Assembly: GCF_005402965.1 (NCBI RefSeq)
Contig: NZ_BJCF01000003.1
Location: 1-64,000 of the forward strand
Reading direction: 5' to 3'
Length of the DNA: 64,000 nucleotides
Source of the DNA: Dolichospermum planctonicum
GTDB lineage: Bacteria; Cyanobacteriota; Cyanobacteriia; Cyanobacteriales; Nostocaceae
The notes beneath the pieces were generated by a model. It searched no databases, was not told where the DNA came from, and saw only the letters and a program-made list of their open reading frames with translations. Positions 45,136 through 53,877 of the stretch are shown here, piece by piece; position 1 is the stretch's first letter, and each line of letters starts with the position of its first letter. The position numbers and the translations under genes were made by a program.

Positions 45136-46869
45136 TTAATATTTTCGCTCCTTTGGTGTAAACATAGTGATTGTGACTGGACGGTATTGAATATCAATAC
45201 CTGTTGATGAATAATAAGCCATTGTATGTTTAAGAAAGTTGACATCATCCCTTTGAGAAAAGTCCTCTCGGAAATGAGCGCCACGACTTTCTTGACGATT
45301 TAAGGCCGACGCTAAAATGGTTTGTCCTACTACCATTAAACTGTGTAGTTCTAAGGCTTCAACTAATTCTGTATTCCAGCTTTTTCCCTTGTCATCTAAG
45401 TATATTTGTGAATATTGCTGTTGTAATTCAGCTATTTTTTCCAAACCCTGACCCATTAATTCTGCGGTGCGAAAAACGCCGCAATATTCAGTCATATTAT
45501 CTTGAAAAGATTGACGAATTTGATTAATTCGATATTGTCCAGGTTGTGCTATTAAAGCTTGAATTTTTTCCTGGGATTCCCTGATGTACCGTGCTTCATC
45601 TACTGATGGTAATTGACGATTTTGGACATAATTAGCGATCGCTGCTCCGGTTCTTTTGCCATAAACTACACATTCTAATAAAGAGTTACTACCGAGACGA
45701 TTAGCACCGTGAACAGAGACACAAGCTGTCTCACCTGCGGCAAAAAAGCCTTCAACAAAACCATCAGCACTATGACGGACTTGACCATCAGTATTAACAG
45801 GAATACCACCCATACAATAGTGAATCGTGGGACGTACCGGCATAGGTTGAGTTACAGCGTCCACACCAACCAAACGATGGGCCTCCTCCCAGCAGAAAGG
45901 AACACGACTCATAATTTTTTCCTTACCCAGATGGCGTAAATCCAGGTAGACAAAAGCACCACCGGGACTACCATCAGTATTTACACCACGACCAGCACGG
46001 ATTTCATAAGCGATCGCCCGTGAGGTAATATCACGAGGGGCTAATTCCATGCGACTGGGGGCGTAATTAGCCATAAACCGATCCCCTTGAGCGTTAATTA
46101 AATAAGCTCCTTCACCCCTTACAGCCTCGGAAATCAACACCCCCACCGGATACAACCCAGTGGGATGAAACTGAACAAATTCCATATCTTGTAGAGGTAA
46201 ACCAGCGATCGCCGTCATTGCCAAACCGTCGCCAGTGGAGGCATAATCATTAGAGGTCGTATTATAAACGCGACCATAGCCCCCTGTAGCGAACATCACA
46301 GCCTTTGCTCGTAGTACCTGAACATCTCCATCCACAAGATGAAACATAACCACACCCTTAGCCTGGCCGTCCTCTAAAATCAGACGCATTACATACCATT
46401 CTTCATAAATTTGGACACCATAACGGCGTAAATTATTTACCAATTCATGTAAAATCGCGTGACCGGTTTTATCAGCAGCATAACAAGTACGGTGATGAGA
46501 ATGGCCACCAAAAGCCCGTTGAGCAATGCGACCGTCAGGTAAACGAGAGAACAACACCCCTAGATGTTCTAAATCAATCACCACATCTGGTGCTTCTTGG
46601 GTTAAAATTGCCACTGCATCTTGATCCGCTAAATAATCAGAACCCTTAACAGTGTCAAAAGCGTGAGCTTCCCAGGAATCTTGATCATCAACATTTTTCA
46701 AAGATGCGGCCATACCGCCCTGAGCAGCCACAGAATGAGAGCGAATGGGGTGAGTCTTAGCAACTACCGCCACCTTTAAATTAGGGTCAATGCGGGCGAT
46801 TTCCACCGCAGCCCGACATCCAGCCAAACCACCACCAACAATAATTACATCATGTTCTAGCATTGTCAA
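45136..46869 (-). CDS. sdhA: Succinate dehydrogenase / fumarate reductase flavoprotein subunit
   Basis: A 577-residue flavoprotein with the FAD dinucleotide motif (VGGGLAGCRAAVEIAR), SHSVAAQGGMAAS (histidine for covalent FAD attachment), the catalytic region FHPTGLYPVGVLISEAVRGE and HGANRLGSNSLLE. It oxidises succinate and feeds electrons to the quinone pool at the thylakoid membrane. The length is typical of cyanobacterial SdhA. The iron-sulfur subunit gene is not adjacent, which is usual in cyanobacteria. The start may be the ATG two codons later (MLEHDVI). A decamer repeat (GATGATAAAA) lies just upstream. Confidence 0.93.
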   Translation of the reverse strand: MTMLEHDVIIVGGGLAGCRAAVEIARIDPNLKVAVVAKTHPIRSHSVAAQGGMAASLKNVDDQDSWEAHAFDTVKGSDYLADQDAVAILTQEAPDVVIDLEHLGVLFSRLPDGRIAQRAFGGHSHHRTCYAADKTGHAILHELVNNLRRYGVQIYEEWYVMRLILEDGQAKGVVMFHLVDGDVQVLRAKAVMFATGGYGRVYNTTSNDYASTGDGLAMTAIAGLPLQDMEFVQFHPTGLYPVGVLISEAVRGEGAYLINAQGDRFMANYAPSRMELAPRDITSRAIAYEIRAGRGVNTDGSPGGAFVYLDLRHLGKEKIMSRVPFCWEEAHRLVGVDAVTQPMPVRPTIHYCMGGIPVNTDGQVRHSADGFVEGFFAAGETACVSVHGANRLGSNSLLECVVYGKRTGAAIANYVQNRQLPSVDEARYIRESQEKIQALIAQPGQYRINQIRQSFQDNMTEYCGVFRTAELMGQGLEKIAELQQQYSQIYLDDKGKSWNTELVEALELHSLMVVGQTILASALNRQESRGAHFREDFSQRDDVNFLKHTMAYYSSTGIDIQYRPVTITMFTPKERKY

Positions 46870-46923
46870 TCACCGATGATAAAAGATGATAAAAGATGAT
46901 CAAAAAATTCCCCGTCCTTGATT

Positions 46924-47049
46924 AGGACTTACGCAATTGTCACAAAAAGTTATTATCAAAAGTTATCATCGTTTGTTTGTATTCAGGTCTAAAGATAGAA
47001 CTAAATTCCTGACTACGATTTTATCTATTATGCCAGTTGCGTAAGCCCT
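46924..47049. mobile_element. Putative MITE with AGGACTTACGCAA ends
   Basis: 126 bases with terminal inverted repeats AGGACTTACGCAA (46924-46936) and TTGCGTAAGCCCT (47037-47049), 12 of 13 matching. No coding capacity. The same end motif occurs at 40424-40557 and singly near 10410-10420. It fits a non-autonomous transposable element. Confidence 0.7.
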
Positions 47050-47101
47050 GCTAGAGACAGGGTAATAGGGTTTTGTAGTCAAATCAGGTCAAATCATTGG
47101 T

Positions 47102-47377
47102 TTATGTTGATTCAGTCTTTGTTTCCGGCTCTACAGCATTCAATTCAATATTATTTAATAGAGTTGTCACAAAGGCAAAAAGTAAAAAAGGCAGAGACAG
47201 GAGAACCACAAGACCCACCGTAGCCAAAGCGTAAACAGGTCGTTTCGCGCCCATTAATGCTAACGCAGATGCTAAACTAATGGTAATGGTAATTAACCAA
47301 ATAATAATTTGGCCATATATATCACCAAAGGTCAAGGTACAAGCAAACCGATAGTTTTGAAGATTATTTTTGTTCAT
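47102..47377 (-). CDS. Small membrane protein of unknown function
   Basis: A 91-residue protein with two hydrophobic helices (about residues 22-41, IIIWLITITISLASALALMG, and 47-72, VYALATVGLVVLLSLPFLLFAF in part), joined by a short basic turn (AKRPVYA), and an acidic C-terminus. I do not recognise a family. The frame and ATG are clear. The gene stands between the MITE and the injection-system cluster and runs away from the latter. Confidence 0.6.
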   Translation of the reverse strand: MNKNNLQNYRFACTLTFGDIYGQIIIWLITITISLASALALMGAKRPVYALATVGLVVLLSLPFLLFAFVTTLLNNIELNAVEPETKTEST

Positions 47378-47898
47378 TTTATAAATTGGCCTTAATTCTC
47401 TTCTATAGCTACTACCTTAAAGCTATGTTTGCCAGGTGAGCAATTTCTCAATATTTTTCCAAGGTTTGTAATATTACTTTACAAATATCAACAACTGGAG
47501 TAAAAACCAAAACCCACAAGTCTGATTTTTGTGTTTTTTTCATAGCGCCAACGTTCAAAACCCTGACTGCATAATTGGTTGAAAGGATTTCGTCACACCC
47601 TCAGGGGCTATCAATTCTTAAAAATGTAAATTTTTGTAAGGGGTAAGCTTTGATCTGAAGAATGATGTTATATTTTCTTGTATTATATTTCACGGTAATA
47701 AATCTGCTCATGGGATATAACTGAGTTTAGTTTTTACCAATTAAAGCTTTGAAACTTTTAAAAAAAATTTAATAATAAATAATATGGTAAATAAATATGG
47801 TAAATATTATTTTTTAGTCAAGAAGTATCTAGGTTTTATTTAATAGAAAATCACCTAAGATTTTAATTATGACACTTTAGGCAAAAGGAGTTAAAGCG
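47378..47898. other. Upstream region of the injection-system operon
   Basis: 521 AT-rich bases between the divergent small membrane protein and the first injection-system gene. It probably carries the operon promoter, but no clear boxes are seen. AAGGAG (47884-47889) precedes the ATG at 47899. Nothing else is recognised. Confidence 0.5.
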
Positions 47899-48552
47899 AT
47901 GTTAAAAGATTTAGATGAAACCTTAAAATTACTATTAAGTAATAATTTAAAAAATGATGTGATAGACCAACGTGGTTATAAAATTAGTTTTGAGCCACCT
48001 AGTCAGGATCTTGAAAACGAAGGAACTATTATCAACCTTTTTTTATATGATATACGAGAAAATGTTGAACTGCGTAGTTCTGTCAGAAGTTGGGATATGT
48101 CAATGAAAGCAGAAGGAGTTTCAAAAAGAGTTTTTGCTTCAACTAGGGTTGATTGTTCTTATTTAATTACTGTTTGGACTAATAGACCTCAATCTAATCG
48201 TGACGATAGTAATCAAGTTCCTTTTCTCTATGAACATCAAATACTTGGAGAAATTATGCAAATTTTGGTGAGATCTCGTTATATTCCATCTACAATTTTG
48301 CAGGGAACACTAAAAAAACAAGAGTTGCCCGTACCTATTATCTCACTACGATCTGGACAAGTTCAAAATCTAGGTGAATTTTGGCAAGCAATAGGAGGAA
48401 AACCCAAGGCTTCCATTCATTGTACTGTAACAATTCCCGTCCCTTATGTTGTTGATGATGAACAAGAAGAAGTGCCATTAATAAAAACAAGCAAGGTCAC
48501 CTTAGAGAGTTCTAGTGTCCAGAGAAATCAGCAGAAAAACTCATCTGGTTAA
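47899..48552 (+). CDS. DUF4255 protein, Afp16/Pvc16-like tube terminator of a contractile injection system
   Basis: A 217-residue protein of the DUF4255 (Pvc16 N-terminal) family: MLKDLDETLKLLLSN, ISFEPPSQDLENEG, TIINLFLYDIRENVELR, then YLITVWTN and HQILGEIMQILVRSRYIP. In contractile injection systems this protein ends and caps the sheath-tube complex. It is the usual first gene of cyanobacterial clusters of this type. Here it is cut off from the sheath genes by an inserted transposon, 1.7 kb long, so co-expression may be affected. Confidence 0.85.
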   Translation: MLKDLDETLKLLLSNNLKNDVIDQRGYKISFEPPSQDLENEGTIINLFLYDIRENVELRSSVRSWDMSMKAEGVSKRVFASTRVDCSYLITVWTNRPQSNRDDSNQVPFLYEHQILGEIMQILVRSRYIPSTILQGTLKKQELPVPIISLRSGQVQNLGEFWQAIGGKPKASIHCTVTIPVPYVVDDEQEEVPLIKTSKVTLESSSVQRNQQKNSSG

Positions 48553-48789
48553 TTTTAGCCGTCTTGAGTTTGTCGGAGATTATTGTCTAGGATGTTCAAT
48601 CACAAGAAAATCGCAAAAAAGGCACGGAAGCCAGTTGGCTTTAGACAGTGGAGGAAGTGCCAACGGCGAATTTATTCGCTGTGATAATTAACCGTGATGC
48701 CGATCTTCGATATATCTTTTGATAACATCTGACAAGTGAATCATACCTCAGCTATACTTTTTAAATCAATAAACATTGAAGGTCGAACA
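48553..48789. other. Left part of the inserted tnpB element
   Basis: Sequence between the DUF4255 stop and the tnpB start. It includes GCACGGAAGCCAGTTGGCTT and AGTGGAGGAAGTGCC, which look like structured left-end sequence of the element. The exact end cannot be fixed without an intact copy. Confidence 0.4.
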
Positions 48790-50054
48790 ATGTACGGATG
48801 TCAACAAGTTCTCGTTAAATCTGATATTAATCAAACAGCAATTTTAGAATACGTTTGTACAGAAGCTGAAAAGCTGATAAATTGCGGTGTTTACTATTCC
48901 AGACAGATGTATTTTCAAACTGGTTGTATTCCTAGTAGAGCAGATTTGCACAAGCAACTAGGAACTTATCAGAAAAACATTCATTACCAGGCATTGTATT
49001 CTGATACTTCCCAGCAAATATTGGCCAGTGTATCTGAATCTTTTAAGTCGTACATTGGGTTAGTTAAAACTGCAAAGAAAGGTGAAGTTTCCCAGAAACC
49101 AAAATTACCTAATTCCTGTAAAAGCGTGATGACCGTGGCTACTTTTACTGGCAGGTCATTAAAGTTAATTGATGGGATGATTAGATTTCCTTTGGGAACA
49201 AAAGTTAAAGCATGGTTTAACATGGATTGTTTTTATTTGCCCATACCATCTAATCTTGACTTTAAATCAATCAGAGAAGTACGTATTCTGCCTAGAAATA
49301 GACAATTTTATGCGGAGTCTATCAAGTAAATGAAGTAAGGTCTGATGTTGACAAGAAAAATGTTTTAGGGATTGACCATGGGCTAAACAACTGGTTAACC
49401 TGTGTTTCTAATCTAGGAACATCATTTATTGTTGATGGAATTCATTTAAAAAGTTTAAATCAGTGGTACAACAAATCAGTAGCTAAACTTAAAAGCGATA
49501 AACCGCAGGGATTTTGGACTAATAGATTAACTGCTATTACCGAAAAAAGAAACCGACAAATGCGTAATGCAGTGAATAAAGCCGCAAGGATAGTCGTTAA
49601 CCACTGCATTGACAACAAAATTGGTACTATTGTTTTTGGATGGAATAAAGGACAGAAAGATGGTATTGACTTAGGTGCTAAAAATAATCAGAAGTTTGTC
49701 CAAATTCCCACAGCAAAATTAAAAGACCGTATTGCTCAACTATGTAAACAATACGGAATAGATTTTATGGAAACAGAAGAATCATATACTTCCCAATCAT
49801 CGTTTCTCGGCGGTGATAATATGCCTAAATTCGGTGAAAAACCCCTGGGGTGGAAAGCGACTGGGAAACGAGTTAGTCGTGGGGTGTATAAAACTTCTGA
49901 TGGATTCAAAATTAATGCAGATGCTAATGGTGCTGCTAATATCTTGAGAAAAGTAATGGTGATGCTAGGAATTGATCTTAGCGGAATCCATAGAGGCTGT
50001 TTAAGTCAGCCTAAGAAAGTTCGTTTGTGGACTCTTCAGAAATCCCCGGTTTAG
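48790..50054 (+). pseudogene. tnpB: Frameshifted TnpB (IS200/IS605 family, tnpB-only element)
   Basis: Two open frames together make one TnpB. The first (from ATG 48790, MYGCQQVLVKSD; an upstream in-frame GTG at 48736 is possible) covers the N-terminal part and stops at 49329. The second continues from about 49320 in the -1 relation (YQVNEVRSDVDKKNVLGIDHG) and ends at 50054. Loss of one base near 49318 explains the break. The RuvC parts are visible: GIDHGLNNWLT, then NADANGAANILRK. The usual zinc-finger cysteines are replaced by TSQSSFLGGDNMP, as in one TnpB subgroup. No tnpA is present. The element interrupts an injection-system operon. Confidence 0.88.
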
Positions 50055-50064
50055 AAAACCGGGG
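50044..50064 (+). ncRNA. Hairpin at the 3' end of tnpB, candidate omega-RNA end
   Basis: A perfect inverted repeat CCCCGGTTT / AAACCGGGG (50044-50052, 50056-50064) overlapping the tnpB stop codon. In IS200/IS605 elements the right end both folds for transposition and encodes the 3' part of the TnpB guide RNA. That role here is inferred from position. Confidence 0.45.
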
Positions 50065-50314
50065 AAGCTTAATCTTGGATTTGTATGATAGCCCATATCA
50101 GAAGTGTTGAATGTTAAGATTTCGAGGATATTACCTAAGTAGTGTATTGTCGTTGATGATACTAAAATTGAGGATTTAATGACGCTATTCTGATTAAATC
50201 AGGGATTTTACCCGGATAAAACCCAAAGATTGTAAAATTTTGTTGCAGGATTTAACACTTTCTCCCAAAAATATTTTACAGTTTTCTAAACTACACTACT
50301 CAGGAGTTTAAGCC

Positions 50315-51670
50315 ATGCCGACTTATTTATCGCCGGGTGTCTATGTTGAAGAGGTGTCTTCTGGTTCTGCACCGATTGCGGGAGCAGGAACGAGTGTTGC
50401 TGGATTTATCGGTATTTTTCAACGTAAGTCCCCTGCTGGATATTACATCAACAAAATTAGTCAGGAAAAAGTAGGCGTTGGGGATGGTAACAAGAAGATT
50501 TTTTCGCTGAAAAATTACCCAGTAGCGACGGACAAAGAAAGTGTTACTTTGCCTGAATCAATACCCAAAAACAGTGAATTTAAATTAAACAATGTAACAA
50601 ATGACAAAATTTCCAACATTGAATTTACATCGGCTCCCCCTGACAAGTCCGAAATTATAATTGATTACTGGACTTCAGTTTCATCAGGTGAAATCAAATT
50701 AATTACTAATTTCACTGAATTTAAACAATTTTTTGGGGATTTTACCAAGGACAATCCAGAGCAGAATATTTTTGCCCATGCGGTTTATGGTTTCTTTCGC
50801 AATGGCGGAACTCGGGCCTATGTCACCTGGGTATCCGATACCAAGGATGTAGATGGGGTTTTGAATGATTTTGAAGCCATTGATGAAATCAGTATTGTTG
50901 TCGCTCCCGGACAAGCGGATGCGAATATTATTGGCAAAATTAAAGACCATGCCGCTAAGATGGGCGATCGCATTGCCATCCTTGATTGTCAGCCCGCTAC
51001 TGATTTAGGCAGTGAAACCAAGCCAACAGTGCCTGGCTTTACCTCTTATGCGGCGTTCTATTTTCCCTGGATACAGGTTTACGACCCTGCGACAAAGATC
51101 AACATTTTTGTTCCGCCCAGTGGACATATTGCGGGGGTTTATGCCAGGGTTGATGGAGAAAGAGGTGTTCATAAAGCCCCAGCTAATGTACCTCTTCTGG
51201 GTGCTTTGGATTTGCAATTTAACATCAGTAAAGCCAAGCAAGATAGGCTGAATCCCCAGGGCGTGAATGTTATTCGTAAACTCAATGGCAATATTCTGGT
51301 TTGGGGGGCGCGTACCCTCGGCGGTGACGCAAATTTAGAGTTTAAATATATTAATGTTCGTCGTCATTTTTGTTATCTGAAAGACTCCATTGATAAAGGG
51401 ACGCAATGGGTTGTTTTTGAACCCAATACCCCTGAACTTTGGGCAAAAATCCGTCGTAATATTTCTGCTTTCTTGACTTTAGAATGGCGCAAAGGAGCTT
51501 TATTTGGAACAACTCCCCAGGAAGCTTTCTATGTCAAATGCGATGCAGAGAATAATCCTCCTGCTCTACGGGATCTCGGTCAAGTGGTGATAGAAATCGG
51601 GGTTGCGGCGGTTAAACCTGCTGAATTTGTGATCTTTCGTTTGAGTCAGTGGTCTGGCACTAAAGAATAA
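50315..51670 (+). CDS. Contractile tail sheath protein, long form
   Basis: A 451-residue sheath protein: PTYLSPGVYVEEVSSGSAPI and AGFIGIFQR at the N-terminus, and the conserved C-terminal sheath fold with FYFPWIQVYDP, PPSGHIAGVYARVD, GVHKAPAN, VVFEPN and YVKCDAENNPP. Residues about 43-125 form an insertion absent from the second sheath protein; it should decorate the outside. It contracts to drive the tube through a target membrane. AGGAG lies 10 bases before the ATG. It is separated by one base from the next sheath gene. Confidence 0.95.
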   Translation: MPTYLSPGVYVEEVSSGSAPIAGAGTSVAGFIGIFQRKSPAGYYINKISQEKVGVGDGNKKIFSLKNYPVATDKESVTLPESIPKNSEFKLNNVTNDKISNIEFTSAPPDKSEIIIDYWTSVSSGEIKLITNFTEFKQFFGDFTKDNPEQNIFAHAVYGFFRNGGTRAYVTWVSDTKDVDGVLNDFEAIDEISIVVAPGQADANIIGKIKDHAAKMGDRIAILDCQPATDLGSETKPTVPGFTSYAAFYFPWIQVYDPATKINIFVPPSGHIAGVYARVDGERGVHKAPANVPLLGALDLQFNISKAKQDRLNPQGVNVIRKLNGNILVWGARTLGGDANLEFKYINVRRHFCYLKDSIDKGTQWVVFEPNTPELWAKIRRNISAFLTLEWRKGALFGTTPQEAFYVKCDAENNPPALRDLGQVVIEIGVAAVKPAEFVIFRLSQWSGTKE

Positions 51671-51671
51671 A

Positions 51672-52787
51672 ATGCAACAACTCCAATCTAAAATTCCTGG
51701 CGTTTATCTAACGGAAATTAGTCCTGCTCCTGAAGCCCAATTACTCACGGGAGTTCCTATTTTTTTCGGTCTTGCTGGTGATCAGGAGAAAGTTTATTTT
51801 CCTCAACGACTAACTCTGTTGGGTCAGTTTGAACAATTTTTGAGTCCTAAGAAAGATGGGTATTTGGGGGATGCGGTTCGAGGCTTTTTTGAAAATGGCG
51901 GTCGTCTTTGCTATGTTATGCCTTTGCCCGATAATACCCTAGATGCTTTGAAAAGGGGATTAGAAGCGAGTGAAATTGTCGAAAACATTGATTTAGTCTG
52001 CGCTCCCGACATCGTGAAGGGTGATACTCAGGATATTTTAGAAATGCAACGGGAAATTCTATCCCATTGTGAAAAAATGGGCGATCGCTTTGCTATTCTA
52101 GATGCTGTTGATAGTGCTGAGGTTCAAGCCATAAACAGGCAAAAACAAGGATTAATTAGCAATCATGGGGCATTGTACGCGCCTTGGCTCAAGATTGAAA
52201 ATCGAGAAAATCCCATTCCTCCCTGTGGCCATATTGCGGGAATTTATGCCCAATCTGACCGAACGGGTGGAGTTCACACAGCCCCAGCCAACCAAGTCAT
52301 TGAAGGCATTCTTGATCTCAGTTTTTCCCTCACACCAGAGCAGCAAATCCAACTCAATCAAGCAAAAGAAGCGGGGGTTAATATCATTCGTAGTTTGCGG
52401 GGACGGGGACTAAGGGTTTGGGGGGTTCGTACCCTGAGTGATTTGCCTGAATGGAAATATGTCAATGTCTGTCGTCTTTTTTTGACGTTTAAACGTTGGA
52501 TTGACTTCAACTTAGGGGATACTGTATTTGAACCCAATGATTTTTCCCTGTGGTTACGCATACAGCGAGAATTGACCATTTACTGTGAATCTCTTTGGCA
52601 ACAAGGAGCCTTACAGGGAGAAACTACCGAGCAAGCATTTTATGTAAAATGTGATGCAATCACCAATCCACCCGAAAGTCGGGAAATGGGAAAAGCGATC
52701 GCACAAATCGGTTTAGCTCCTACCATTCCAGGAGAATTTATTCAACTTCTTTTGGTACAAACGGGAAATAGTATTGCCCTAGTTTAG
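51672..52787 (+). CDS. Contractile tail sheath protein, short form
   Basis: A 371-residue paralogue of the preceding sheath. It shares the frame IPGVYLTEISPAPEA, PCGHIAGIYAQSD, GVHTAPANQVI, TVFEPND and YVKCDAITNPPESRE, but lacks the insertion domain. Systems of this kind often have one major sheath and a variant at the baseplate or cap end. Which of the two is the bulk protein cannot be told from the sequence. One base separates it from the long sheath gene, so they are translated together. Confidence 0.93.
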   Translation: MQQLQSKIPGVYLTEISPAPEAQLLTGVPIFFGLAGDQEKVYFPQRLTLLGQFEQFLSPKKDGYLGDAVRGFFENGGRLCYVMPLPDNTLDALKRGLEASEIVENIDLVCAPDIVKGDTQDILEMQREILSHCEKMGDRFAILDAVDSAEVQAINRQKQGLISNHGALYAPWLKIENRENPIPPCGHIAGIYAQSDRTGGVHTAPANQVIEGILDLSFSLTPEQQIQLNQAKEAGVNIIRSLRGRGLRVWGVRTLSDLPEWKYVNVCRLFLTFKRWIDFNLGDTVFEPNDFSLWLRIQRELTIYCESLWQQGALQGETTEQAFYVKCDAITNPPESREMGKAIAQIGLAPTIPGEFIQLLLVQTGNSIALV

Positions 52788-52872
52788 GTTGCTAAATTAG
52801 CAAAATAATTTTGCATAAAATCATCAACCAAGATAGCGACTAAAATTTATTAAACAATACGGAGATCTAATC

Positions 52873-53313
52873 ATGCCTAACGTTGTTAATGCCCATGACC
52901 CCTATAGTGGCTATAATTTCTGGGTGGAATGGGATGGCATTATCCATGCTGGTTTTCGGGAATGTAGCGGATTAACGGCTACCCGCGCAGCGGGAACCTA
53001 TCGAGAAGGTACGGACAAAACTTTAACCCAACGCCAAATTCCAGGCCTCAATAGTTACGGCAACATTTCTCTCAAACGCGGCATTACCGATAACCAAGAA
53101 CTCTGGAAATGGCATAAAACTTTACAGGACGGCACAGCAGAGCGACGCAACGTCTCCATCATTTTAGCTGATAATCAGGGACAAGAAAAAATACGTTGGA
53201 ACTTAGAAAATTGTTGGCCAACCACCTGGAACGCCCCCGATTTTAATGCCACTTCCGATGAAGTCGCAATCGAAACCTTGGAATTAGTTCACGAAGGCAT
53301 TACTGTCAGTTAA
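52873..53313 (+). CDS. Tail tube protein (T4 gp19-like family), major tube
   Basis: A 146-residue protein of the phage tail tube family: HDPYSGYNFWVEWDG, AGFRECSGLTATRAA, GNISLKRGITDNQELWKWH, then WPTTWNAPDFNATSDEVAIE and LELVHEGI. It forms the inner tube rings. The length suggests the major tube protein (Afp1/Pvc1 type). A well-placed GGAG (52861-52864) precedes the ATG. A second tube protein is encoded at 53875-54360. Confidence 0.93.
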   Translation: MPNVVNAHDPYSGYNFWVEWDGIIHAGFRECSGLTATRAAGTYREGTDKTLTQRQIPGLNSYGNISLKRGITDNQELWKWHKTLQDGTAERRNVSIILADNQGQEKIRWNLENCWPTTWNAPDFNATSDEVAIETLELVHEGITVS

Positions 53314-53340
53314 TCAGCCTTAAATAATTGATAATTATCT

Positions 53341-53703
53341 ATGCTACAAACCGAATTTTCCTTTATTCTTCCCCAGGGGTATCTGGATGCTCATGGAAAT
53401 CTCCACCGTGAGGGAACCATGCGTCTCTCCACAGCCCAGGATGAAATTGCCCCTCTACGAGATCCCAGAGTGCAAAAAAATCCAGGCTATTTGATCATTA
53501 TTCTCTTAGCGCGGGTAATTACCAAACTGGGAGCATTAGAGCAAATTAATACCAAGGTGATCGAAGAATTATTTTCGGGAGATTTGATTTATTTGCAGGA
53601 TTTTTATCAACGAATTAATCAAAATGGTCATAGTCGTTTATTGGTTGCCTGTCCCCATTGCCAAGGGGAATTTGAAGTGGAGACCGTTCCTCTGGGGGAG
53701 TAA
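53341..53703 (+). CDS. Injection-system assembly protein with C-terminal zinc motif
   Basis: A 120-residue protein found between tube genes in eCIS clusters: FSFILPQGYLDAHGNLHREG, then AQDEIAPLRDPRVQKNPGYL, LARVITKLGAL and a C-terminal CPHCQGEF metal-type knuckle. The family is usually called phage tail assembly protein; a chaperone role for the tube is likely by analogy with tail assembly chaperones. It ends at TAA (53701-53703), which overlaps the conserved beginning of the DUF6760-like frame in the -1 position. Confidence 0.8.
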   Translation: MLQTEFSFILPQGYLDAHGNLHREGTMRLSTAQDEIAPLRDPRVQKNPGYLIIILLARVITKLGALEQINTKVIEELFSGDLIYLQDFYQRINQNGHSRLLVACPHCQGEFEVETVPLGE

Positions 53704-53858
53704 GTCGCTACCCCCCAGAGCGTTTACTGGAGGAGGTAGCCTATCTTGCCTACTATTTTCATTGGACCCATGACCAAGTGATGATGATGGAACACCGCGA
53801 TCGCCAACAATGGGTTGCCCAGGTCGCACGAATCAACGAACAACTCAACAATTCTTAA
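53700..53858 (+). CDS. DUF6760-like small injection-system protein without a canonical start codon
   Basis: A conserved frame of 52 residues follows in the -1 relation to the assembly protein: YPPERLLEEVAYLAYYFHW, then EHRDRQQWVAQVARIN. This fits the DUF6760 protein present at this place in related clusters. The frame is open only from 53676 (TGA at 53673-53675) and contains no ATG, GTG or TTG before the conserved block. At the expected start the sequence is GTA, overlapping the upstream stop as GTAA; in a normal GTGA overlap it would be GTG. Expression would need GTA or another odd start, or a -1 frameshift on CTGGGGGAG just before the stop. Confidence 0.6.
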   Translation, partial: VSRYPPERLLEEVAYLAYYFHWTHDQVMMMEHRDRQQWVAQVARINEQLNNS

Positions 53859-53862
53859 ATTC

Positions 53863-53877
53863 AAGGAGCGTGCAGTG
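53863..53877 (+). promoter_or_regulatory. Shine-Dalgarno and GTG start of the second tube gene
   Basis: AAGGAG (53863-53868) lies six bases before an in-frame GTG (53875). This fixes the start of the second tube protein. The open frame reaches back to 53815 but overlaps the DUF6760-like gene there. Confidence 0.8.
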
